A DNA stretch of 64,000 bases from Azotobacter paspali (GTDB lineage Bacteria; Pseudomonadota; Gammaproteobacteria; Pseudomonadales; Pseudomonadaceae): assembly GCF_042434745.1 (NCBI RefSeq), contig NZ_JBHLSS010000003.1; one strand, written 5' to 3'. Below the pieces are notes generated by a model. It worked only from the letters and a program-made list of their open reading frames with translations, was not told the DNA's origin and searched no databases. The position numbers and the translations under genes are program-made. Shown piece after piece: positions 42,771 to 51,286 of this stretch. Position 1 is the stretch's first letter. Every line of letters starts with the position of its first letter.

Positions 42771-44204
42771 TCAGTGCAGCATTTCCTCGATCATCTTCTT
42801 TTCTTCTTTCAGTTCCTGCTGCCGGGCATCCATGCGCGCAGCCAACTGGAAATTGCTGCTGGCGCGACGCTTGGCAAAATTCAATTGTTCGATGGCCTGG
42901 TCATAATTGCCGACCAAGGCAAAGTACTCGGCGCGGGCCTGGTGTACTCCGATGATGTCGCCGGACAGGCCGCGAACTTCCGCGGCCATGTACCAGACAT
43001 CCGGGTCCTGAGGACGATTGGCGAGCAACTCGTTGAGTATTTTCTCCGCTGCTGCCGGCTGATTCTGCTTGAGCAAGAGGTCTGCCTGAGCTTGGCGCAA
43101 CGGGTAGTTGTCCTGATACAGGGTGAGTAGGCGCTTGATCCGAGCTTCGGCTTCCGCAAGGCGGTTGGCGGTGATGTCCAGGGCAGCCGCGGCAAGATTG
43201 TAGTCGATGTCGTTGGGCGACGTGTTGAGTAGGGGCAGTAGCGTTTCCCTGGCTTCGTTGAGCTGGCCGCTCTTGGTCAGGGCCAACACCAGTCCATAGC
43301 GCGCGGACGTAGATGCGGGTTGTTCGTCGAGCATGGCGCGGAAACGCTTCACGGCCATGCCAGGGGTTTGCTCGTAGATGAGTTGCACACGGGCGCGCAT
43401 CAACTGGTAGCGGTGGTTGTCCTGACGGCCGCCCGGGCGATACTGCTCTGCGCGGTTACGGGTATCGGCGATGCGCGATTCGGTGATCGGGTGGGTCAGA
43501 AGGAACTCCGGTGGTTTGGCGTCGTAGCGGTACTGACGCATCAGGCGCTCGAACATGCTCGGCATGGCGCGTGGGTCATAACCGGCCCTTTCCAGATTGA
43601 GCAGGCCGATGCGGTCGGCTTCCTGTTCGTTCTGGCGGGAAAAGCGCCGCATTTCTTGCATTGCCGCCGCCTGGCTGGAGGCGATTGCCGCCATGCCGGC
43701 GTCTCCGGCACCTGCAGCGGCAGCGATGATGCCGGCAAGCATGGTGGCCATCATGGGGAGCTGGAGGCGTTGCTGGGCTTCGAGCCCACGCGCGAAATGG
43801 CGCTGCGAGAGGTGCGCCAGTTCGTGGGCCAGCACCGCGGCGTATTCGGCTTCGGTCTCCGCGTAGAGAAAAAGGCCGCCATTCACGCCGATGATGCCGC
43901 CGGGGGCGGCAAAGGCGTTCAGTTGCGGGCTGTCGAGCAGGACGAACTCCAGGCGACGGTCCTGTACCTGGCTGGTTTCGCTCAGGCGATAGACACTGGT
44001 TTCCACATAGTCTTTCAGTTGTGCATCGGATAGGTGGGGAACCTGTCCGCGTAGCAGGCTGAGCCAGGCTCGGCCAAGCTGATGCTCCTGAGTGGGGGAT
44101 ACGATGGCCGAGCTAGCATCCCCCAGTGACGGCAGATCATTGGCTGCGCCAGGGAGTGCGAGCAGGCATGCGAGAGCGAAGAGGCCGGGGCGCAGGAAAT
44201 TCAT
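42771..44204 (-). CDS. bepA: Periplasmic M48 metallopeptidase with TPR repeats (BepA-like)
   Basis: About 477 residues. The signal peptide is MNFLRPGLFALACLLALPGA from the Met at 44204; an upstream Met at 44243 is open but would put extra residues before the signal. The zinc site HELAHLSQRHFARG is at about residue 127, followed by EQEADRIGLLNLERAGYDPR (third ligand Glu). The C-terminal half is TPR-like (ANRLAEAEARIKRLLTLYQD and similar). BepA assists LptD folding and degrades stalled outer-membrane proteins. The neighbouring genes nadA and the TusA-like gene match the order I recall in Pseudomonas. Confidence 0.9.
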   Translation of the reverse strand: MNFLRPGLFALACLLALPGAANDLPSLGDASSAIVSPTQEHQLGRAWLSLLRGQVPHLSDAQLKDYVETSVYRLSETSQVQDRRLEFVLLDSPQLNAFAAPGGIIGVNGGLFLYAETEAEYAAVLAHELAHLSQRHFARGLEAQQRLQLPMMATMLAGIIAAAAGAGDAGMAAIASSQAAAMQEMRRFSRQNEQEADRIGLLNLERAGYDPRAMPSMFERLMRQYRYDAKPPEFLLTHPITESRIADTRNRAEQYRPGGRQDNHRYQLMRARVQLIYEQTPGMAVKRFRAMLDEQPASTSARYGLVLALTKSGQLNEARETLLPLLNTSPNDIDYNLAAAALDITANRLAEAEARIKRLLTLYQDNYPLRQAQADLLLKQNQPAAAEKILNELLANRPQDPDVWYMAAEVRGLSGDIIGVHQARAEYFALVGNYDQAIEQLNFAKRRASSNFQLAARMDARQQELKEEKKMIEEMLH

Positions 44205-44342
44205 GCGGCAGGTTCTGACGTTCAAAGGCATTGCTGTATCCATTCAAGTCTAGGCGCCTCGGTGTCGGTAGGCACGCCGGGCAGGCGACTGGTCACTTCT
44301 CTATCGGCTTAGTTATCCTTGGGACCTTTTCTGGAGATTCCT

Positions 44343-44594
44343 ATGACTGATGCCGAGTGGCAGGCCGATACCTGCGATGCCGAACTGGATGCCAGTGGCC
44401 TGAGTTGTCCGCTGCCTTTGCTCAAGGCCAAGCTTGAGTTGAACCGCTTGCCTTCCGGAGCGGTGCTCAAGGTGACAGCGACGGATCCTGGTTCGCAACG
44501 GGACTTTCATGCCTTCGCCCGGTTGGCCGGTCATCGCCTGCTCCATGAGGAGATCGAAGGAGATCGTTTCCGCTATTGGCTACGCAAGGCTTGA
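44343..44594 (+). CDS. TusA/YhhP-family sulfur carrier protein
   Basis: 83 residues from the ATG at 44343 (GGAGA nearby upstream). The family motif is LDASGLSCPLPLLKAKLELN with the CPxP persulfide cysteine at about residue 22, followed by VLKVTATDPGSQRDFHAFAR. TusA-type proteins relay sulfur for tRNA thiolation and molybdopterin or Fe-S biosynthesis; the Pseudomonas homologue at this locus has been tied to molybdenum homeostasis. Divergent from the M48 gene and convergent with bcp. Confidence 0.88.
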   Translation: MTDAEWQADTCDAELDASGLSCPLPLLKAKLELNRLPSGAVLKVTATDPGSQRDFHAFARLAGHRLLHEEIEGDRFRYWLRKA

Positions 44595-44617
44595 CGTAGG
44601 CTCGTTGGCCGCCGGGC

Positions 44618-45094
44618 TCAGCGGGATTGCTGCAAAGCCCTGGCTGCGGTCAGCACGGCGTCGACGTGGCCTGAGACCTTCACGCCACGCCACTCCTGGC
44701 GCAGTACGCCATCCTCATCGATCAGGAAAGTGCTGCGATCGATCCCCAGATATTCCTTGCCATAGAGTTTTTTCAGCTTGATCACATCGAACAGCTGGCA
44801 AAGCTGTTCTTCCTTGTCGCAGATCAGCTCGAACGGGAAGGCCTGCTTGCTCTTGAAGTTCTCGTGGGATTTCAAGCCGTCCCGGGAAACACCGAAGACT
44901 AGGGTGTTGGCCGCCTGGAACTCGTCGTGGCGATCACGGAAGCCCTGGCCTTCGGTGGTGCAGCCCGGCGTGCTGTCCTTCGGATAGAAGTACAGGACCA
45001 CCTGCCGGCCTCTGAGTGCGGCGAGCGAAACCGTCTGGCCGCCGGTGGCCTGGGCTTGGAAGTCGGGAACGGGCTGCTCGAGGGCGACGGGCAT
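44618..45094 (-). CDS. bcp: Thiol peroxidase Bcp (PrxQ-type peroxiredoxin)
   Basis: 158 residues. The peroxidatic cysteine is Cys45 in YPKDSTPGCTTEGQGFRDRH. The position five residues later, which in E. coli Bcp is the resolving cysteine, is Gly-Gln here, so it probably works as a 1-Cys enzyme or uses another cysteine (two more occur near residues 92-98, ICDKEEQLCQLF). It reduces hydroperoxides in the cytosol. Ten bases downstream of gcvR in the same direction. Confidence 0.93.
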   Translation of the reverse strand: MPVALEQPVPDFQAQATGGQTVSLAALRGRQVVLYFYPKDSTPGCTTEGQGFRDRHDEFQAANTLVFGVSRDGLKSHENFKSKQAFPFELICDKEEQLCQLFDVIKLKKLYGKEYLGIDRSTFLIDEDGVLRQEWRGVKVSGHVDAVLTAARALQQSR

Positions 45095-45103
45095 GGAGAC
45101 TCC

Positions 45104-45661
45104 TTAGGGATTCTGGGGGCGCCAGGGCTCGATCAGGGCATCGAGGTTCAGGGCATCGGCGAAGTCGAGGAACTGGTCACGCAGCCAACTGATCTGGGTG
45201 CCGGCCGGCAAGGTGACGGTCAAGGTTGCGTTGAGCATGGTGCCACCGGTTTGCGGTGCCTGGTAGGTATCGCAGGTGAGGTTTTCCAGTTCGACGCGGT
45301 GGTCGATGAAGAACTGGCAGAGCTCGGCGAGAATGTCTGGCCTGTAGGCTGCGCTGACATAGGCAACGTAAGGCAATGCCTGCGGGCGATTGTCGAGGGG
45401 CTGGCTGCGGGTCAGGTTGTAGGTGAAGTCGTGCCGCTTGGCCAGCGCCGGCAGGCTTGCCTCCATGCGTGCCAATCCGTCCCAGCTGCCGGCCACCTGT
45501 ACGACCAGGGCGCAAATTTCGCCGTGGCGGGTCAGGCGGGTGCTGACAACTGAGCAGCGGCTTTCCTGGCTAGCACGGCACAGCACGTTGGTCAGCTCCA
45601 TGGGGGCGCCGCCGAGAACGCTGATGACGAGGAACTGTTCGCGAACGAGAGGGGTGGACAT
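45104..45661 (-). CDS. gcvR: Glycine cleavage system transcriptional repressor GcvR-like (two ACT domains)
   Basis: 185 residues with tandem ACT domains: LVISVLGGAPMELTNVLCRA and HGEICALVVQVAGSWDGLAR in the first, then AYRPDILAELCQFFIDHRVE and TGGTMLNATLTVTLPAGTQI in the second. GcvR-type proteins bind amino acids and control GcvA or related regulators. In Pseudomonas this gene sits between bcp and dapA, as here. Divergent from dapA. Confidence 0.88.
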   Translation of the reverse strand: MSTPLVREQFLVISVLGGAPMELTNVLCRASQESRCSVVSTRLTRHGEICALVVQVAGSWDGLARMEASLPALAKRHDFTYNLTRSQPLDNRPQALPYVAYVSAAYRPDILAELCQFFIDHRVELENLTCDTYQAPQTGGTMLNATLTVTLPAGTQISWLRDQFLDFADALNLDALIEPWRPQNP

Positions 45662-45825
45662 GCAGCTTTCCTAAACGATGAGCCGTCGTCGCAAGAGGCG
45701 CCGAACAAAGCCAGAAGAGTAACGAAAAGCAGCGTCGAGGGGAATGCTTGGGCTTTGTGGTCAACTTGTACAAGCCAGATGGCGACAGTACCATTACGAC
45801 TCATTTTTCCGGCAGGAGTGGTTGC

Positions 45826-46704
45826 ATGATTGCGGGCAGCATGGTGGCTCTGGTCACCCCCATGGATGCGCAGGGCGGTCTGGATTGGGACGGCCTGCGC
45901 AAGCTCGTGGACTTCCACCTGCAAGAAGATACCAACGCTATCGTCGCGGTCGGTACCACGGGCGAGTCCGCGACCCTGGACGTCGCCGAGCATGTCGAAG
46001 TCATCCGTCGTGTGGTCGATCAGGTCAATGGCAGGATTCCGGTGATTGCCGGTACCGGTGCCAACTGTACCCGCGAGGCGATCGAACTGACGGCAAACGC
46101 CAAGAGCGTCGGTGCCGATGCCTGCCTGCTGGTGACTCCCTACTATAACAAGCCGACCCAGGAAGGCCTGTTCCAGCACTTCCGCGCCATTGCCGAGGCC
46201 GTGGCGATTCCGCAGATTCTCTATAACGTGCCTGGGCGCACGGTCTGCGACATGTTGCCGGAAACCGTCGAGCGCCTTTCCAGAGTGCCGAACATCATCG
46301 GCATCAAGGAGGCGACCGGTAACCTGGAGCGTGGTCGGGAGGTCTTGGCGCGCGTATCTAAGGACTTCCTGGTGTATTCGGGCGACGATCCCACCGCTGT
46401 CGAACTCATCCTGATGGGCGGCAAGGGCAATATTTCGGTGACTGCCAACGTCGTTCCGCGCGCCATAAGTGATCTGTGCGCTGCGGCCATGCGTGGCGAG
46501 GCGGCCATCGCTCGGGCTATGAACGAGCGTCTGATGCCATTGCACAAGGCGTTGTTCCTCGAGTCCAATCCGATTCCCGTGAAGTGGGCGTTGTACGAGA
46601 TGGGCTTGATTCCCGAGGGTATTCGTCTGCCCCTGACCCCGTTGAGCCCCGCTTGCCACGAGCCGCTGCGTCAGGCTCTCCGCCAGATCGGTGCGCTGGC
46701 TTGA
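45826..46704 (+). CDS. dapA: 4-hydroxy-tetrahydrodipicolinate synthase DapA
   Basis: 292 residues from the ATG at 45826, which has AGGAG 10 bases upstream; the open frame runs back to 45748 but that part is not conserved. First step of lysine/diaminopimelate synthesis: condenses pyruvate with aspartate semialdehyde. Motifs: MVALVTPMDAQGGLDWDGLR, VGTTGESATL, YYNKPTQEGLFQHF (Tyr of the proton relay), ILYNVPGRTVCDM, and the Schiff-base Lys in GIKEATGNLERG. Followed after 19 bases by bamC, as in other pseudomonads. Confidence 0.96.
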   Translation: MIAGSMVALVTPMDAQGGLDWDGLRKLVDFHLQEDTNAIVAVGTTGESATLDVAEHVEVIRRVVDQVNGRIPVIAGTGANCTREAIELTANAKSVGADACLLVTPYYNKPTQEGLFQHFRAIAEAVAIPQILYNVPGRTVCDMLPETVERLSRVPNIIGIKEATGNLERGREVLARVSKDFLVYSGDDPTAVELILMGGKGNISVTANVVPRAISDLCAAAMRGEAAIARAMNERLMPLHKALFLESNPIPVKWALYEMGLIPEGIRLPLTPLSPACHEPLRQALRQIGALA

Positions 46705-46723
46705 TCATCGGGAAGCATTGTGC

Positions 46724-47830
46724 ATGAAGCGATTGGCCGGGCTCTCCGCCCTTGCCGTGATCCTTTCGAGTGCCAGTGGCTGTGGCTGGCTATGGGGAGA
46801 GCATGGGTATTTCCGTGACCGCGGCAGCGATTATCTCGAGGCACGGCAGACCGCTCCGATGCGCTTGCCAGCGGATGTCGAGATCAAACGCATCGATCCG
46901 TTACTGCCGGTGCCTTTGAATGTCGCCGATTTGCAACACGACTCTGACTTCGAGGTGCCGCGCCCCCAGGCGTTGCAGAGCGGGCAGGAGGTCAACGAGT
47001 TCAGCCTGCAGCAGAGTGGCGACTCTCGCTGGCTCGTGGCTCAGCGTGCGCCAGCGGAGGTCTGGCCGATGCTCCGGCAGTTTTTCGAGGATAACGGCTT
47101 CAGCTTCTCCGAGGAGCGCCTTTCCGCCGGTGAGTTCATCACCGCCTGGCAACCGCTCGACGCACTATCCGTACCTTTGGCGCGCCGACTGGGCGGTCGT
47201 GTCTCCGGGCAGGCGGGCGAGGTCCGGGTACGTGTGCGTGTCGAACCCGGTGTTCAGCGCAACTCCAGCGAGATTTTCGTGAGCAGTGCATTGCGTCCGT
47301 CCGGTAGCGGCTCCGGCGATGGAGCGGCCGGTCGTGCCGATACTGGTCTGGATGCAGCGTTGCTCGACGAGATGAATGCCAGTCTGATGCGTAGCGCCGA
47401 GCGTGGCAGTTCGGTTTCCCTGCTGGCCGCCCGCGACTTCGATGCGCCGAGCCGTGTCACCCTTTCGCAGGACGGCAATGGCAACCCTTTCCTGAACCTG
47501 GATGCCGATTTCGACCGGGCCTGGTCGAGCATCGGTCGCGCCCTGGAAATGGGCAATGTACGGGTCGAGGACATCAACCGCAGTCTCGGGGTGTATTACA
47601 TCAACCTTGCTGAAAAGGCCGACAGGAATGAGAAGCAGGGGCTTCTCGGGCGCCTATTTGGCGGGAAGGAGGACCCGAAGGAAGTGGAGGCTCGCGCCGA
47701 ACGCTATCAGGTACGCCTGACCCGGATTGCGGAGGGCATCCAGGTCACGGTGGAAAAGGACATGAATACCTTCGCTCCGGAAAGGGTGGCGCGCCGGGTG
47801 CTGAATATGCTCCAGGAACATCTGGGTTGA
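46724..47830 (+). CDS. bamC: Outer-membrane assembly lipoprotein BamC (NlpB)
   Basis: About 368 residues from the ATG at 46724. The lipoprotein signal ends SASGCGWLW (Cys lipidation site). Then GEHGYFRDRGSDYLEARQTA, the conserved unstructured BamD-binding stretch, followed by two helix-grip domains (WLVAQRAPAEVWPMLRQFFE; FLNLDADFDRAWSSIGRALE). It is a component of the BAM complex that inserts beta-barrel proteins. Downstream of dapA, as in E. coli and Pseudomonas. Confidence 0.93.
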   Translation: MKRLAGLSALAVILSSASGCGWLWGEHGYFRDRGSDYLEARQTAPMRLPADVEIKRIDPLLPVPLNVADLQHDSDFEVPRPQALQSGQEVNEFSLQQSGDSRWLVAQRAPAEVWPMLRQFFEDNGFSFSEERLSAGEFITAWQPLDALSVPLARRLGGRVSGQAGEVRVRVRVEPGVQRNSSEIFVSSALRPSGSGSGDGAAGRADTGLDAALLDEMNASLMRSAERGSSVSLLAARDFDAPSRVTLSQDGNGNPFLNLDADFDRAWSSIGRALEMGNVRVEDINRSLGVYYINLAEKADRNEKQGLLGRLFGGKEDPKEVEARAERYQVRLTRIAEGIQVTVEKDMNTFAPERVARRVLNMLQEHLG

Positions 47831-47941
47831 ATGCTGCACGGCCCTAGGTCGCATTCTGTGACCGTTTCGGCCATGGCATGAATCGATGGGCGGAACCTTT
47901 CCGGTTTCGCCTATTTTGTTTGATAAAGGCGAAAAGACGCG

Positions 47942-48811
47942 ATGACTACACCTACCAGCCTCAGCCTGAAGAAAATCTATTCGGGCAAAGTCCGCGACCT
48001 ATATGAAGTCGACGCCAAGCGCATGCTGATGGTGGCCAGCGATCGGCTGTCGGCTTTCGATGTGATTCTCGCCGAGCCGATTCCGGACAAAGGCAAGATT
48101 CTCACTGCCATCTCCAATTTTTGGTTCGGCAAGCTGGCTGGCATAGTGCCGAACCATTTCACCGGAGATCGGGTCGAGGATGTGGTTCCAGCCGCCGAGT
48201 TGCCCTTGGTCGAAGGACGGGCGGTGGTTGTGAAGCGCCTCAAGCCAGTGGCGGTGGAAGCCATCGTGCGTGGCTATATTGTCGGTTCCGGTTGGAAGGA
48301 ATATCAGAAGGGCGGTACCGTTTGTGGCGTTCCTTTGCCAACCGGGTTGAGGGAGGCAGCCAAGCTGCCGCAACCGATCTTCACGCCTTCTACCAAGGCG
48401 GCACTGGGCGCTCATGATGAAAACATCACATATGCACGCTGCGAAGAGATCATCGGCAAGGAGTTGGCGGCAAAAGTACGCGATGCCTCCATTGCCCTGT
48501 ACAGTACCGCCGTCGAATACGCTGCCACTCGGGGCATCATCATCGCCGATACCAAGTTCGAATTCGGTCTTGATGAGAATGGTACCCTGACGCTCATGGA
48601 CGAAGTGCTGACGCCGGATTCCAGCCGTTTCTGGCCGGCCGATAGCTATATGGATGGACGGAATCCGCCAAGTTTCGATAAACAGTTCGTGCGTGACTGG
48701 CTGGAGTCCATCGGTTGGAACAAGCAGCCGCCGGCACCGGCGCTGCCGCTCGAAGTCGCACGGAAGACGGCCGATAAATACCGTGAAGCACTGACCCGCC
48801 TGGCCTGCTGA
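47942..48811 (+). CDS. purC: SAICAR synthetase PurC, long (about 290-residue) type
   Basis: 289 residues. Motifs: LKKIYSGKVRDLYEV, SDRLSAFDVILAEPIPDKGK, VVKRLKPVAVEAIVRGYIVG, DTKFEFGLDENGTLTLMDEV and LTPDSSRFWPADSY. It ligates aspartate to CAIR in purine synthesis. The form is the long one, common in Burkholderia, Xanthomonas and yeast. The PurC I recall from P. aeruginosa is a 236-residue protein beginning MEKREELYRGKAKSVY that differs throughout, so this looks like a different ortholog class in the usual position between bamC and tRNA-Ser. Confidence 0.95.
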   Translation: MTTPTSLSLKKIYSGKVRDLYEVDAKRMLMVASDRLSAFDVILAEPIPDKGKILTAISNFWFGKLAGIVPNHFTGDRVEDVVPAAELPLVEGRAVVVKRLKPVAVEAIVRGYIVGSGWKEYQKGGTVCGVPLPTGLREAAKLPQPIFTPSTKAALGAHDENITYARCEEIIGKELAAKVRDASIALYSTAVEYAATRGIIIADTKFEFGLDENGTLTLMDEVLTPDSSRFWPADSYMDGRNPPSFDKQFVRDWLESIGWNKQPPAPALPLEVARKTADKYREALTRLAC

Positions 48812-48894
48812 GAAGCCGGGCCGTCGCTTTGCTGCAGTACTTGCCGGAGTTAGCCAATTACCTGAATGCACACAAAAAAATCCATGCGAGGGGG

Positions 48895-48923
48895 TTCGCC
48901 AAAGGCATTCGAGCTGGTATCAT
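48895..48923 (+). promoter_or_regulatory. Promoter-like sequence for tRNA-Ser
   Basis: TTCGCC and TATCAT separated by 17 bases lie 13 bases before the tRNA. The -10 is good, the -35 weak. Confidence 0.4.
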
Positions 48924-48935
48924 GCGCGCCGCCCA

Positions 48936-49025
48936 GGGGAGATGCCGGAGTGGTCGAACGGGACGGATTCGAAATCCGTTGTATCCGCAAGGGTACCTAG
49001 GGTTCGAATCCCTATCTCCCCGCCA
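48936..49025 (+). tRNA. tRNA-Ser (CGA anticodon)
   Basis: 90 bases with a long variable arm. The acceptor stem GGGGAGA pairs with TCTCCCC, the anticodon loop is TTCGAAA (anticodon CGA), the T-loop region is GGTTCGAATCC, and CCA is encoded at 49023-49025. It follows purC, as in other pseudomonads. Confidence 0.97.
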
Positions 49026-49032
49026 TATCCAG

Positions 49033-49066
49033 AGCCTTGCAGTTCTTGAGCTGCAAGGCTTTTTTT
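49033..49066 (+). terminator. Rho-independent terminator after tRNA-Ser
   Basis: A 10-bp stem AGCCTTGCAG / CTGCAAGGCT with an 8-base loop is followed by a run of seven T. Confidence 0.85.
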
Positions 49067-49222
49067 ATGCGATCAAGTCTTTCGCCTTTTCTCGTGACGT
49101 TCGCACGACGATATATGTCGACCGATACCATTATGCCGACAGGCCTTGGTCCGAACAGTCAGCTGATCTTTTCACACTGGCGATGACAGGCCATCCGATG
49201 GCCTTTGAAAGATCTCTTCTGC

Positions 49223-49492
49223 TTACTCGCTGACTTGACGGACATCAAGCACGGCCCAGACTTCAAGTCCTTTCTTGCGTACGGCCTTCTCCGCTTCGAG
49301 CTTCGCTTCCAGGGTGCTGAGCGAACGAGACTTGTATTCGAACCGGAATGCCGGGCCACCAGTCAGTTTGCGTACACTCAACTCCACCAGAATGTAGCTG
49401 AATGGGTGTTTGTGCTTCTCGGGAGCGGGCTTTGTTGGGGCAAGGCCCAATGCCTCGCGCATTTCGGCTTCGGTGATTTGTTGTGAGCTCAA
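49223..49492 (-). CDS. Conserved-looking hypothetical protein (89 aa)
   Basis: 89 residues: MSSQQITEAEMREALGLAPT, a proline/lysine linker, then a compact region PFSYILVELSVRKLTGGPAF, EYKSRSLSTLEAKLEAEKAV and GLEVWAVLDVRQVSE. The alternating strand-helix-strand pattern looks like a small real protein rather than a shadow. No family recognised. It is transcribed toward tRNA-Ser, and its flank on the far side is unusually AT-rich. Confidence 0.65.
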   Translation of the reverse strand: MSSQQITEAEMREALGLAPTKPAPEKHKHPFSYILVELSVRKLTGGPAFRFEYKSRSLSTLEAKLEAEKAVRKKGLEVWAVLDVRQVSE

Positions 49493-50076
49493 TGGGCTTA
49501 CCTGTCAATTTTGAATATTGAACAAGGAAAAGTTGCCATATGAATTTAAATGCGCATCCTGATCTATCGGATGGAGCGTAATTCCATATTCATGAGGCAA
49601 CGAAGCTTCGACAGCGCACTTTCTCGTTATTCTAGACCGCTGTCAGGAAAGGAGCCCTTTCATCGTATGCCAGCCTGACTGGATTGTATCAATCTGCTTC
49701 TTGCCAGACCGGACAGTTATCGAAGAGGCTTCCATATTGTATACGAATCACGGCTGTCGGGTAGTTACCACAAGTCTCCTCTGCTTTCCAAGTAAAAATG
49801 TGCCACGGAAATGATAGCAGGCAATTGAGCGGGACAGACTCAAGCGGTTTCCGTCGTTATTGTATAACCCCATCGAGGATGGCGGGAGAGTGGAGCGCTG
49901 GAAGTCTTGCGTCAATGACCATTATAGAAAGCTTTTCAACCAGGATAACCAGCGACTGGTTGGAAGCTTCGAAGCGCGGGTTTCTATCGGCTCCCTGTCA
50001 ACTTATCCTGGCCGGTCGGTCGGGCAAGAATGGTTGTGCGAACCTGAGAGTCCCGTCTGTTAGCGATACTCTTGCA
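49493..50076. other. Gene-poor, AT-richer stretch beside tRNA-Ser
   Basis: About 580 bases without a convincing gene. Base composition is visibly lower in GC than the surroundings. A 67-codon frame at 49860-50063 shows no pattern I trust. No duplicated tRNA end, integrase fragment or IS end was seen. Confidence 0.5.
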
Positions 50077-50745
50077 TCAGAGTCCTGGTTTGCGCCACAC
50101 GCTGGCGAGCCAGGGTTGTTGCTCGCATGGAAGACCGGTGGGGCGATAGTAGTGTTCGAGTTCGACGAAGCCGGCCGCGTTCAGATAACGTCGCCAGGCG
50201 TCGAGGTCGTGATAGCTGCCATAGCGGTTACCATTCCAGCCCTCTTCGTTGTGCCCGCGTGGATTGGAGCTGAACAGCACGCCGCCAGGCTTGAGGGCTG
50301 CATACAGCTTGCCTAGCACCTGGGAGAGTTCCTGGCTGGGGACATGGAACAGCGAGGCGTTGGCGAAGATGCCGTCGAAACGTCCAGTCGGCAGATCGAG
50401 TCGCAGGAAGTCCTGCTGCCAGACCTCGCAGCCCGACTCGGTGCGGGCCATTTCGGCGAAGCGGGGACAGCCGTCTAGGCCTATCGGCTGATGGCCGAGA
50501 GCTCGCAAGGCCTTGAGGTCGCGCCCCGGACCGCAACCGAAGTCGAGAATAGTGAAAGGCGATGGCCCTTCGATGTGGCGCAGTAGAGCGTCGATGTTCT
50601 GGCGGACATCGTGATCGCGGGTACCTTCGCGGAAGGCTTCGGCAGATGCAGTGTAGTGTTGCAACGTGGTTGCGGTGATCTGCCGGAGGTCGTTCGCATC
50701 GAGTGCCGGTGATACTTCTTCGGATGGGATCATTTGCGTATCCAC
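50077..50745 (-). CDS. Class I SAM-dependent methyltransferase
   Basis: 222 residues. Motif I FTILDFGCGPGRDLKALRAL, motif II IGLDGCPRFAEMAR, motif IV FDGIFANASLFHVP, then LGKLYAALKPGGVLFSSNPR. A stand-alone class I methyltransferase of the UbiE/Tam-like group; substrate unknown. It overlaps the ydbL-like gene by 16 bases, so it is the last gene of the ydbH-ynbE-ydbL operon. Confidence 0.9.
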   Translation of the reverse strand: MDTQMIPSEEVSPALDANDLRQITATTLQHYTASAEAFREGTRDHDVRQNIDALLRHIEGPSPFTILDFGCGPGRDLKALRALGHQPIGLDGCPRFAEMARTESGCEVWQQDFLRLDLPTGRFDGIFANASLFHVPSQELSQVLGKLYAALKPGGVLFSSNPRGHNEEGWNGNRYGSYHDLDAWRRYLNAAGFVELEHYYRPTGLPCEQQPWLASVWRKPGL

Positions 50746-51074
50746 TTGCCGTTCAATTGGATGTACTGGCCTTTCGCGGTCTTCTCTAGAGCCTTCTGTC
50801 CGGCGATGGCTTCCACATCGCCTTGTTTGATGCCGTTCTCCCGTGCAAGACGCTGGTATTCGGTGCGTCGTGCCTGGTTGATCAGACGGGCGATTTCTTC
50901 GGCCTGATCGCCTGGACTGACCACGCCCAGATAGCCGTTGGGCATCTCGCCCAGTTGGCCGCGAGCCTTGGCGTCGGAGAGGGCTCCCATGGCTTCGTTG
51001 AGACTCATTGCCAGGGCTGGCAAGGCAAGGCCCAGCACGATCAGCAGGGTTGTCATGCGTGCGCGGATCTTCAT
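50730..51074 (-). CDS. ydbL: YdbL-family periplasmic protein (DUF1318)
   Basis: 114 residues with a signal peptide (MTTLLIVLGLALPALAMSLN) and the DUF1318 body SDAKARGQLGEMPNGYLGVV, EIARLINQARRTEYQRLARE, ending AKGQYIQLNGKWIRK. In E. coli YdbL modulates the YdbH-YnbE envelope bridge involved in phospholipid transport. The order ydbH, ynbE, ydbL with short gaps is conserved here. Confidence 0.9.
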   Translation of the reverse strand: MKIRARMTTLLIVLGLALPALAMSLNEAMGALSDAKARGQLGEMPNGYLGVVSPGDQAEEIARLINQARRTEYQRLARENGIKQGDVEAIAGQKALEKTAKGQYIQLNGKWIRK

Positions 51075-51083
51075 GGAATCTCC

Positions 51084-51275
51084 TCAGAACAAGCCGCTGT
51101 CCTTGTCGATAATATCGTCCAGGGCCTCGTCCACCCTGACATAGACTTCGTGCCGGATCTTCACATTGAGGTTGATGTTGATCGGCTCGTCGGGGACGGC
51201 CAGTTGCACTGTGGGCGTGCAGGCAGCGGCCAGCAGGCCAAGCAGCGGGACGGCGAACAGATGGCGCAGGCGCAT
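51084..51275 (-). CDS. ynbE: YnbE-family outer-membrane lipoprotein
   Basis: 63 residues. The lipobox is LLAAACTPT (Cys about residue 19), then VPDEPININLNVKIRHEVYV and RVDEALDDIIDKDSGLF. YnbE forms beta-strand stacks that extend YdbH to the outer membrane. Nine bases before ydbL. Confidence 0.9.
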   Translation of the reverse strand: MRLRHLFAVPLLGLLAAACTPTVQLAVPDEPININLNVKIRHEVYVRVDEALDDIIDKDSGLF

Positions 51276-51286
51276 GGGTTCTCCAA

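Noticed and set aside
49798..50316. 172-codon plus-strand frame across the gap and the methyltransferase
   Set aside because: Its second half is antisense to a clear methyltransferase, and the first half has no protein-like pattern.
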